In this document: in pieces, positions 8,278-15,593 of the stretch
Position numbering within the stretch: position 1 is the first letter of the stretch
Layout of the letters: each line of letters opens with the position of its first letter
Source: Erythrobacter sp.
Lineage (GTDB): Bacteria; Pseudomonadota; Alphaproteobacteria; Sphingomonadales; Sphingomonadaceae
Length of the DNA: 64,000 nucleotides
Assembly: GCA_023653115.1 (NCBI GenBank)
Contig: JAMNXO010000004.1
Coordinates: 1 to 64,000, forward strand
Reading direction: 5' to 3'
Program-made: the position numbers and the translations under genes
Notes under the pieces: model-generated
Seen by the model: only the letters and a program-made list of their open reading frames with translations
Databases searched by the model: none
Told to the model about the DNA's origin: nothing

Positions 8278-8543
8278 AGACTGACGCCGTCTTGAAGGTA
8301 GCGGGCCGGCTGCTTCCCGTGACATGAGATGACAGGATGTGGAGTGGCAAACCCAAAGGAGGCTCTTGTGCAATTCTGGTCCAGATCCGTCCGGATAAAG
8401 CAGGAAAGTTTGGGGCCCAAACGGCGTGTCGAACACCCGGTGCGCTCGGCGATCGAATTTCGTTTCCCTCGAAGCCGACGTTCACAAATCGACCTCAAAA
8501 CGTCCCCTCGACTGTCAGCAAAGCCGGTGTCCGGATCTCGTGA
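8278..8543. other. Intergenic stretch between convergent genes
   Basis: No gene is supported. A strong Shine-Dalgarno-like AAAGGAGG precedes a GTG at about 8368 and an in-frame reading to 8613, but the predicted peptide is basic, low in hydrophobic residues and resembles nothing I know, so it is not called. A weak hairpin AAGAC...GTCTT follows the SDR stop codon. Confidence 0.4.
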
Positions 8544-9761
8544 TCAGAGCATGAAAGGCTGTAGCGCCATTATCGCATATGATCGAAATTCATCCTTCGA
8601 TGAACCCTCATAGGTCACACGGCGGCCGATCCCGCGGATGATCGCTGAAAACGCAGCAACCAGCGCCGCCGGCGGCACGAGACCGCCCAGCATCTGCTGC
8701 AACGCCCATGTCCCGCTCGGATCATCCATCGAACGGATCAGGCCGCGCAGGGCAGCATATTCGGGGCCGTTATAGATCGCGCATTCGATCTCGTCATAGG
8801 CGTGCAGAACCGGCTGTTGCCCGCCGAGAATGGCATCGAGCAGGTGGCCAAGCATCACATCGGGTGGGAAGCTTTGCGCCAGCAGTGCAGCCTGATCGCC
8901 GCCCAGCGCCTCGCGCTGGTAGAGGCTGTGTAGTGCCGCGTGGAGCAAACCGCTCTTGGTGCCGAAGACATGGATTACCTTGCCCAGCGTCACTCCGGCC
9001 GCGGCCGCGACGGCGCGGAAAGTCACCCCGGCATAGCCCTGTTCGGCCAGCAGCAACCCCGCAGTGGCGGCCATCCGTGCCGCCAGTGCGCTGTCCGGCA
9101 CCGCGGGCGCATCATAGCACCGGCGGGCGAGGGCGCTGTGGACGGGGCGGACGCGGTCAGGCGCAAGGCGGCCCTCGCGCAGCCAGATAATCAGCGCGGC
9201 CACCGTCTCCTCGAGCAGCGCCCGGTCGAGCGCCGGATTCCACACCAGCAGATGCCGCGCCGTCTCCCCGGCAGCAAAGGCAGCCAGCGTTCCGGCCGCC
9301 TCGCCAAGGCCAATCAGGGCGGCAAGCCTGTGCCAAAAGCCGTCCCACGCTGCCTGCCATGCGGCATTGGGGGCATGGCGCCAGGCCATCGCAAGGCGGC
9401 GCTGGCCCTGCGTCCAGTCTGCGATCACCGTCGCAATCACCGAAGCCTGCAGCGCTGCCGGCAGTGGCTCCTCGGCGAGCGCGGCGAGCGTGGTGATCTG
9501 CTGCGCCATCCAGTCCTGCGCCGCCGCGAGAGCCACCTCCGAGGTGCTGACATACAAGTGTTCCATATCACCGAAGTGATAGTGGATCGCTGATTGTGCT
9601 GCCCCGGCCCTCTGAACCAGCGCACGCACCGAGGTCTCGTCAGCCGGGGCTTCCGCCCAAACCGCCAGTAATGCGTCAATCAAGCGACTCTTTGTCGATT
9701 TTCCGACAGTTTCTTGATCATCATGTGATGTGTCTATGACAATAACTCGGCCAGCATTCAT
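8544..9761 (-). CDS. Tandem double TetR-domain regulator
   Basis: 405 aa, about twice the usual TetR length. The first helix-turn-helix is SVRALVQRAGAAQSAIHYHFGDMEHLY (about residues 40-65), followed by a helical domain. A second complete TetR N-domain follows (LLLAEQGYAGVTFRAVAAAAGVTLGKVIHVFGTKSGLL, about residues 235-275) with its own helical domain. I chose the ATG at 9761 because GCGAGGAAATCC precedes it; 9785 is possible. It is divergent from the TonB receptor gene and probably controls that promoter. A fused regulator could act as a pseudo-dimer on asymmetric sites. Family certain; target inferred. Confidence 0.82.
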   Translation of the reverse strand: MNAGRVIVIDTSHDDQETVGKSTKSRLIDALLAVWAEAPADETSVRALVQRAGAAQSAIHYHFGDMEHLYVSTSEVALAAAQDWMAQQITTLAALAEEPLPAALQASVIATVIADWTQGQRRLAMAWRHAPNAAWQAAWDGFWHRLAALIGLGEAAGTLAAFAAGETARHLLVWNPALDRALLEETVAALIIWLREGRLAPDRVRPVHSALARRCYDAPAVPDSALAARMAATAGLLLAEQGYAGVTFRAVAAAAGVTLGKVIHVFGTKSGLLHAALHSLYQREALGGDQAALLAQSFPPDVMLGHLLDAILGGQQPVLHAYDEIECAIYNGPEYAALRGLIRSMDDPSGTWALQQMLGGLVPPAALVAAFSAIIRGIGRRVTYEGSSKDEFRSYAIMALQPFML

Positions 9762-9799
9762 GGATTTCCTCGCATTTTCCTGCACGGACGAGCGCTTTT

Positions 9800-9835
9800 G
9801 TCACTGTAATCTACCTTACTTACAAGCGTTCTAGT
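9800..9835. promoter_or_regulatory. Divergent promoter region with imperfect inverted repeat
   Basis: Between the double-TetR gene and the TonB receptor gene, TGTAATCTACCTTACTTACA forms an imperfect palindrome (outer TGTAA/TTACA arms). It is a possible operator for the adjacent regulator. Its imperfect symmetry would suit a fused regulator with two non-identical DNA-binding domains. Inference only. Confidence 0.35.
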
Positions 9836-9869
9836 CCAGCCCCGAATCGAAGCAACAGGGGTACCGCCG

Positions 9870-12470
9870 ATGTCTTATGCCACCAAGTCTTTCCGCGTCG
9901 CGCTGCTGAGCTCAGGTGCGCTCGGCGCGCTGTTCCTGGCGCTGCCCGCCGCCGCGCAGGACGGTGCCGCTACCGGGGTGGATGCCGCGGCAGCAGGCGA
10001 GGCTAGCAACGTCATCATCGTCACCGGCTCGATCCGCGATTCGCTTGAGAACGCGACCGCGACCAAGCGCGCCGCGCTCAACGTCACCGACGTCGCCACC
10101 GCGGACTCGGTGGGCCGATTCCCGGACGAAAACATCGCTGCCGCACTCGCGCGCTTGCCGGGCGTGGCGGTGCAGCTCGACCAGGGCCAGGCGCGCTACA
10201 TCCAGGTGCGCGGCGCGCCCAATCGCTGGACCTCGGTGAGCATCGATGGCCTGCCGCAAACCGGCACCGACGAAGGCGGCGGCGAGCGCGCCTTCCGCTT
10301 TGACGCGGTGCCGGCGGTGCTGCTGCAGCAGTTGGTAGTGAACAAGTCGCTCACCCCGGACATCACCGCCGAGGCGATCACCGCGCTGGTCGACCTGCAG
10401 ACCTTCTCGCCGCTCGATGACGGCAAGACCGGCTTCAGCGTGACCGGTGATGCGGGCTATGGCTTCATGGACCTCGGCAGCGGCCAACAGCGGCAGGGAT
10501 CGCTGCGCCTGTCGTGGACCAATGACCGGATCGGCTTCGCCATCGGTGGATCGCATTATCTGCGCGAGCAGGTCACCGACAACCGCGAGGCCGGTTACGA
10601 CGCCAACGGCATTCCGATCGATATCGACATCCGCAATTACGAACTCACCCGTGAAAACAACGGCCTGTTCGGTGCCTTCGAAGTGCGCGCAAGCGAGGAC
10701 CTGAAGTTCTTCGTCAACGGCATCTTCACCGAGTTCCGCGACCGCGAGGAACGCCACGCTTACGAGATCGAAATCGGTGAAGCCGCCGCGCGCGGCACCC
10801 GAGGCTTACTGACCGGCAGCCTGGACAATGTCTCGATCACGACCAACTACAATGACGGGCTCTATCTCAATCAGAACTACATCGGTTCGGCTGGGTTCGA
10901 TTACGACACGGCGGAAGGCGGCATTAAGGGCATTGTCGGCTATACCCGCACTGAAAATACCACCGATCTGCCGCTGATCCAGTCGTCGATTCGCGGGATC
11001 AGCGTCGATTATGATCGCTCGGCCGATCCGCGCTTCCCCACGGTGCGGCTGTTCCGCACCGTCAACACCGGCGGCGTGTTCTCGCGCGGGGCCGAGCTGA
11101 CGTCGATCCCGATCACCGAACAGAACCTGCCGCGCACCGTGTTGATTCCGATTGTGCAGGGCGTGACGTCCGAGGCGTGGTCGGGCAAGCTCGATGCGTG
11201 GAAGCAATTGGACGATCTCAAGATCAGCGCCGGGCTTTATGCCACCACCCGCGACATCGTTGGCAACAACATCGGCATCGGCGGTGTGGTGCCGCTGGCG
11301 GCGACGGGGTTCAACCCCAACGGCTTCGCCACCGACCGGCCTTGGGACACTCAGTTCCCGCTCGGCGTGGGGATCAACTATGTCGATACCCGCGCGATGA
11401 ACCGCGAATTGCAGGCCGCGCTTGGCCGCGCCGGGATCAATCCGGCAAACTTCGTACTGCCAACATCATTCTATGATCAGCAGGAACGCATCATCGCCGG
11501 TTACGCAATGGCCCAGTGGGATGCCGGGCCGCTGCAACTGGTCGCGGGTGTGCGCGCCGAGCAATACGAGATCGACAATGCCGGCACCGTGCTGGTCGGC
11601 GCGGTGCAGACACCGCTGGCCGTGGAGCAGGACTTCTTCGACCTCTTCCCGAGCCTGAACATCCGTTTTGAGGCCAGCGATAATGTCGTGCTGCGCTTTG
11701 GCGGTCAGCGCGGGGTCTCGCGCCCCGCCTATGCCGCGATCCGCGTCGGTGCCTCGATCAGCGACACGGCGGCCACCATCAATGGCGGCAACCCCTTCCT
11801 CACCCCCGAATATACCTGGGGTGTGGACGCGGCGATCGAATACTACTTCGCCAGCAACGGCATCGCCTCGATCAGCGGCTTCCATCGTTGGGTCGAGGAT
11901 GTGCTCTACCAGAGCCAGCAACGGGTCGGCTCGGACCTTTACGACAGTGGCCTGATCGACCGGTCGAACTACCTGCTGGGTTCAACCTTCAACGGCGAGG
12001 AAGGCACGCTTTACGGGGTCGAGTTCAACGTCGAGACGCAGTTCGATTTCCTTCCTGGCGCGCTGGCCGGCCTCGGGGTGCAGGGCAACCTGACGCTGCT
12101 GGGGGGCGATTTCGAGGCGCGCAATGCTGCCGGGCAGCTGCAAACTTTCGCCTTTCAGGGCCTGTCGGACACGGTGATGAACGCCTCGGTGTTCTATGAA
12201 TATGCCGGGTTGAGCCTGCGGGTTGCCTATCAGAAGCGCACAGACTTCCTCGACACCATTGGAGGCCTGGGTTCGGGTGAGTTCCGGCAGGGCTTCGAAA
12301 ACCTCGATGTCACAGCCCGCTATGCGCTGACGCCCAACATCACTCTGTTCGCGGATCTCGCCAATCTGACCGACGAGACCTATGTCGCCTACGAAGGCAT
12401 GCCGGCCACTCCGTCCGAGGTGGAGCGCATTGGCGAGCGTTACCTGTTCGGCGTGCGCTTCAACTTCTGA
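9870..12470 (+). CDS. TonB-dependent outer-membrane receptor
   Basis: 866 aa. A signal peptide (LLSSGALGALFLALPAAAQ) is followed by a TonB-box-like stretch (NVIIVTGS) and a plug domain with DSVGRFPDENIAAALARLPGVAV, a signature of the Xanthomonas-Caulobacter group of receptors (TIGR01782-like). The C-terminus ends in ERYLFGVRFNF, the aromatic-ending strand of outer-membrane barrels. It imports a large or scarce substrate using energy from TonB-ExbBD. It is divergent from the double-TetR regulator and 20 bases upstream of an exported SurE-like nucleotidase, which suggests uptake of a nucleotide or phosphorylated compound, or co-regulation with the upstream catabolic genes. Confidence 0.9.
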   Translation: MSYATKSFRVALLSSGALGALFLALPAAAQDGAATGVDAAAAGEASNVIIVTGSIRDSLENATATKRAALNVTDVATADSVGRFPDENIAAALARLPGVAVQLDQGQARYIQVRGAPNRWTSVSIDGLPQTGTDEGGGERAFRFDAVPAVLLQQLVVNKSLTPDITAEAITALVDLQTFSPLDDGKTGFSVTGDAGYGFMDLGSGQQRQGSLRLSWTNDRIGFAIGGSHYLREQVTDNREAGYDANGIPIDIDIRNYELTRENNGLFGAFEVRASEDLKFFVNGIFTEFRDREERHAYEIEIGEAAARGTRGLLTGSLDNVSITTNYNDGLYLNQNYIGSAGFDYDTAEGGIKGIVGYTRTENTTDLPLIQSSIRGISVDYDRSADPRFPTVRLFRTVNTGGVFSRGAELTSIPITEQNLPRTVLIPIVQGVTSEAWSGKLDAWKQLDDLKISAGLYATTRDIVGNNIGIGGVVPLAATGFNPNGFATDRPWDTQFPLGVGINYVDTRAMNRELQAALGRAGINPANFVLPTSFYDQQERIIAGYAMAQWDAGPLQLVAGVRAEQYEIDNAGTVLVGAVQTPLAVEQDFFDLFPSLNIRFEASDNVVLRFGGQRGVSRPAYAAIRVGASISDTAATINGGNPFLTPEYTWGVDAAIEYYFASNGIASISGFHRWVEDVLYQSQQRVGSDLYDSGLIDRSNYLLGSTFNGEEGTLYGVEFNVETQFDFLPGALAGLGVQGNLTLLGGDFEARNAAGQLQTFAFQGLSDTVMNASVFYEYAGLSLRVAYQKRTDFLDTIGGLGSGEFRQGFENLDVTARYALTPNITLFADLANLTDETYVAYEGMPATPSEVERIGERYLFGVRFNF

Positions 12471-12490
12471 CCAATTCAAGGGGATCTGCC

Positions 12491-13489
12491 ATGCGTCACC
12501 ACCTTACCGCCCTGCTCGCCGCGACTGCGCTGGGCCTTGCCCCGACCGCCGCAGCGGCGCGCAACATCGTCCTGACCAACGACGATGGTCTGACCAGCAA
12601 CCTCGTGGCGCTTTACGAAGCGCTGAAGGCAGCCGGGCATGATGTGGTGGTATCGGTCCCGTGCGTGAACCAGAGCGGGCAGGGCGCTGCACTTGGCATC
12701 GCCCGGCCGGTCGCGCCGATCAAGACGCCCTGCCTTAATGATGCGGCACAGGCCGGCGATCCGGGGGCAGGGCCGATGACCCGCGCAGGTCTGCCTGCGG
12801 GCGACTTCTACTATGTCGATGGCACTCCGGTGGCGGCGCTGCTCCACGGGCTTGAAGTGGTCGGGAAGGCGCGCTGGGGCAAGGCCCCCGATCTGGTGCT
12901 GTCCGGCCCCAATGAAGGGCAAAATGTCGGCGCGATCATTCTCTCCTCGGGCACGGTGAGCGCGGCGCAGTATGCCGCAGTCACCGGCATTCCCGCCATC
13001 GCCCTGAGCGCTGGCTCCGATAGCGAGGCGGCAAGCCTCGACAATCCGGTGTCGGACGCGGTCGCGGGCCGGACGGTTGAGCTTATCACCCATCTCGAAG
13101 CGCGCGCTGGTGCGGGAGCGCTGCTTCCGGCCGGGCTTGCACTCAACGTCAACTTTCCTGACCAACCGGCCGGAGCGCGCTGGCAGCTGGCCGAGATTGG
13201 CACCTACAATGCCTATCAGGTCGGCTTCACCACCGACATGGCAGCCAGCGCCTCGCCGATCATGCAGATGATGGCGAAATCGCGCGGTATGGAAATCCCC
13301 GCGCTTCCAGGCGTCTCCTTCGACTTCAATACCGATGCGCCCGCGCCTGATCAGATGGACGATGAAAGCGTGGTCTATCGCAAGGCAATTGCGGTGAGTC
13401 CGATGCAGGCGGGCTACGCCTATCCGGCCGGCAACGCGGTTTTGAGCGCTGACGAACTCGCGGCGCTGCTGCCCGCGCAGGGCGAATAA
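12491..13489 (+). CDS. Exported SurE-like 5'/3'-nucleotidase
   Basis: 332 aa. An N-terminal signal peptide (LTALLAATALGLAPTAAAA) precedes the SurE fold. Metal ligands are visible: NDDG (the Asp pair), NQSGQG (Ser) and SGPNEGQNVG (Asn). SurE enzymes dephosphorylate nucleoside monophosphates; the classical family is cytoplasmic and about 250 aa, so the export signal and extra length are notable. The gene follows the TonB receptor by 20 bases with AAGGGGATC as ribosome site, and is almost certainly in its operon. A periplasmic phosphatase acting on what the receptor brings in is the likely role. Confidence 0.82.
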   Translation: MRHHLTALLAATALGLAPTAAAARNIVLTNDDGLTSNLVALYEALKAAGHDVVVSVPCVNQSGQGAALGIARPVAPIKTPCLNDAAQAGDPGAGPMTRAGLPAGDFYYVDGTPVAALLHGLEVVGKARWGKAPDLVLSGPNEGQNVGAIILSSGTVSAAQYAAVTGIPAIALSAGSDSEAASLDNPVSDAVAGRTVELITHLEARAGAGALLPAGLALNVNFPDQPAGARWQLAEIGTYNAYQVGFTTDMAASASPIMQMMAKSRGMEIPALPGVSFDFNTDAPAPDQMDDESVVYRKAIAVSPMQAGYAYPAGNAVLSADELAALLPAQGE

Positions 13490-13657
13490 ACATCGAGAAC
13501 CTGACCACGCCTGTGTGAGTATGCGTCTGCCCCGATTCAAGACAACCCTTCCGCGCCCAACACAAACAGCTTGCGGTAGATGCCCGTTAAGTTAACATCT
13601 CCATGTTCTTGCCAGCAAAAACCTTCGCAGCCGCCCCCGCGAGTTAAGGACGTTCCC
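13490..13657. other. Short intergenic region before the signalling island
   Basis: Contains a GTTAAGTTAAC element near 13586 and the probable promoter for the FHA-phosphatase gene. No terminator with a T-run is obvious after the SurE-like gene. The upstream part of the ORF-track reading (13580-13657) is probably not translated. Confidence 0.35.
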
Positions 13658-14773
13658 TTGGCCGAAAGCGAGCAGACCCAGTTTGTAACGCGAGCCGATG
13701 CGGTCAACCATATCAAGGGGGATCGCTTGCATTGCCTTGAACTGCTGAACGGTGGCGAGGTCGAGAGCCGGCATATCGTTGGCCCGCTCGGGCTTAAGGT
13801 TGGTCGGACGGCCCCGGCCGATGTCGTGCTTGCCGATACCGAGGTGTCGCGTTCGCATTGCCTGATCGCATTGAAAGGCGAAGATCTTTACGTCTCGGAT
13901 CTCAACTCCACTAACGGCACCTTCATCGATGGCACGAGGGTAAGCAGCGTAGTGCCACTTCCTGTCGGTTCGATCCTGCAGGTCGGTAATCGCGCCTTCA
14001 AGCACGAGTGGCGCACGCGTGCGGAGATTGCCCACCTCAACGAGTCCGATCACGAACTTGAGAAGGCCGCATCCTACGTCAGGGCCCTGCTGCCGCCAAA
14101 AATTGCCGAAGGCCCGATCAAGGTCGACTGGATCTACAAACCCTCGGCCAAGCTCGGCGGAGATGCCTTCGGGATCGGACAGCTGGGCGAGAACCTTTAC
14201 GTCGCCTATCTGGTCGATGTTGCAGGGCACGGCACGGGCGCGGCAATGCACGCGGTCGCGATCATGAACCAGCTGCGCCAACGGTCTCTGCCCAATACCG
14301 AGATGGCCCGGCCCGAACTGGTTCTCAGCACCCTGAACGAACTGTTCCAGATGGAAGATCACGCCGGGCTCTATTTCACCATCTGGTACGGGGTTTATGA
14401 TGCTCGAACGCGCCGGCTGGAATTTGCCAGCGGTGGCCATCACCCCGCCTATCTTGTTCCTGCCGACCGTTCCGAGGCGATTCCGCTGCACACCCGCAAT
14501 CCGATCATTGGAGCCATGCCGGCGATGATGTTCCGTCAGGGCGGCATCACCGTGCCCCAAGGGGCGTCGATCTATCTGTTCAGCGATGGCGTGTTCGAAA
14601 TCATCGACACCGACGAGAGGCAATGGGACATCACGGACTTGATCGAACTGATCGTCGATCCGAGCGCCTCGGGCAAGGACGAGCCGCAGCGGCTCTACGA
14701 CACCGTATGCCAGCGCGCCGAGCCGAGCACGATGGACGACGATTTTTCGCTGATGATCGTAACATTCGAATAG
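13658..14773 (+). CDS. FHA-domain SpoIIE/RsbU-type protein phosphatase
   Basis: 371 aa from a TTG start preceded by TTAAGGA; the ORF-track ATG at 13580 gives an implausible Pro/Gln-rich leader. The N-terminal half is an FHA domain (LKVGRTAPADVVLADTEVSRSHCLI, DLNSTNGTFIDG), which binds phosphothreonine. The C-terminal half is a PPM/SpoIIE phosphatase (GGDAFGIGQLGENLYVAYLVDVAGHGTGAA; DDDFSLMIV with metal-binding Asp). RsbU-type enzymes dephosphorylate STAS proteins, and a STAS gene follows. The FHA domain suggests recruitment by a phosphorylated partner, plausibly the Ser/Thr kinase encoded nearby. Confidence 0.88.
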   Translation: MAESEQTQFVTRADAVNHIKGDRLHCLELLNGGEVESRHIVGPLGLKVGRTAPADVVLADTEVSRSHCLIALKGEDLYVSDLNSTNGTFIDGTRVSSVVPLPVGSILQVGNRAFKHEWRTRAEIAHLNESDHELEKAASYVRALLPPKIAEGPIKVDWIYKPSAKLGGDAFGIGQLGENLYVAYLVDVAGHGTGAAMHAVAIMNQLRQRSLPNTEMARPELVLSTLNELFQMEDHAGLYFTIWYGVYDARTRRLEFASGGHHPAYLVPADRSEAIPLHTRNPIIGAMPAMMFRQGGITVPQGASIYLFSDGVFEIIDTDERQWDITDLIELIVDPSASGKDEPQRLYDTVCQRAEPSTMDDDFSLMIVTFE

Positions 14774-14791
14774 CGTGTCGAAGGGGGCAAA

Positions 14792-15130
14792 ATGACTTTG
14801 GTGATCACGGATCTATCGGGCGTAACCAAGGCGGAACTGTCGGGGCGGCTCGATACCGCAAACGTCAACGAGCTTGAGCTGAAGTTTTCTGCCGGGGTCA
14901 TGCCCAAATCCCAGCCGACAATTGTCGATCTCACGCAAGTGACGTTCATCGCTTCGCTCGGCATCAGAATGCTGCTGACTGCCGCGCGTGGCCTTAGCCG
15001 GAGAGGCGCTAAGCTCGTTATGTTCGGCGCTAATCCAGCGGTCATTGAGATCTTCGAAATGAGCGCGCTTTCGGACATCATCCCGGTCGTCCCGACCGAA
15101 GCGGATGCCATCGCGGCGGTCAGCGGCTGA
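14792..15130 (+). CDS. STAS-domain anti-sigma-factor antagonist-like protein
   Basis: 112 aa, a single STAS domain. The conserved strand-loop-helix that carries the phosphorylatable Ser reads VTFIASLGIRMLLTAARGL, with Ser in the IASLG position expected for RsbV/SpoIIAA. It lies 18 bases after the FHA-phosphatase gene and 33 before the HATPase gene. In partner-switching systems the unphosphorylated STAS protein binds the kinase and frees its target; the phosphatase resets it. Role by analogy is strong; the final target is unknown. Confidence 0.87.
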   Translation: MTLVITDLSGVTKAELSGRLDTANVNELELKFSAGVMPKSQPTIVDLTQVTFIASLGIRMLLTAARGLSRRGAKLVMFGANPAVIEIFEMSALSDIIPVVPTEADAIAAVSG

Positions 15131-15163
15131 CGACAGGCCCCGCGCGATTCAGGCGAACCGCTC

Positions 15164-15568
15164 ATGGACAAGGGAATTTCTCTGGAGCTGCCCAAAGCGC
15201 TGACCTCCGTCGAGGAAGGGCGGCTTGCGGTGTTGGCCTATCTCGAACCCTTCGGGGTTGCCAGCGCTGTCATCAACCGGCTCGAGGTGGTCCTCGAGGA
15301 ACTGGTGAGCAATGTTGTGCGTCACGCGCAGGATGCGACCCACGTCCGACTTTCGGCCGCAATGTTCGAGAACGGGGTGTGTCTGTGCGTGGAGGATGAC
15401 GGGGCCGCCTTTGACCCGCTCGCCTCCGCAGGGCCGCAGCCTTTCGACACGCTGGAAGACGCGCATATCGGGGGCCTCGGCATCCCGCTGGTGAAGCGGC
15501 TGTCGCGATCACTCGCTTACGAGCGGGCCGGTAACGTCAACCTTGTGCGTGCGGTGATTGCGACGTGA
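15164..15568 (+). CDS. RsbW/SpoIIAB-like HATPase serine kinase
   Basis: 134 aa. A GHKL ATPase fold is seen: N-box VVLEELVSNVVRHAQ, CVEDDGAAFDPL (G1 box, DDG) and GGLGIPLVKRLS (G2 box). This is the size and layout of anti-sigma serine kinases, which phosphorylate the STAS partner and may hold a sigma factor. No sigma-factor gene is adjacent, so it may act on a distant sigma factor or another protein. It completes a phosphatase-STAS-kinase set in one operon. Confidence 0.87.
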   Translation: MDKGISLELPKALTSVEEGRLAVLAYLEPFGVASAVINRLEVVLEELVSNVVRHAQDATHVRLSAAMFENGVCLCVEDDGAAFDPLASAGPQPFDTLEDAHIGGLGIPLVKRLSRSLAYERAGNVNLVRAVIAT

Positions 15569-15576
15569 TGTCGTGA

Positions 15577-15591
15577 GGCGGCAGCGCCGCC
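15577..15591. terminator. Short hairpin between convergent genes
   Basis: GGCGGC-AGC-GCCGCC forms a 6-bp GC stem in the 25-base gap between the HATPase stop and the kinase stop. There is no clear T-run on either side, so it is a weak candidate for a shared terminator. Confidence 0.35.
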
Positions 15592-15593
15592 GG

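Noticed and set aside
8329-8613. Small ORF with a good ribosome site (AAAGGAGG before GTG at 8368)
   Set aside because: The peptide is basic and featureless and runs into the end of the double-TetR gene on the other strand; no evidence beyond the site.
9690-9715. TTTTCCGACAGTT shared with 34668
   Set aside because: A 13-base match within 64 kb is expected by chance and the first copy lies inside a coding region.
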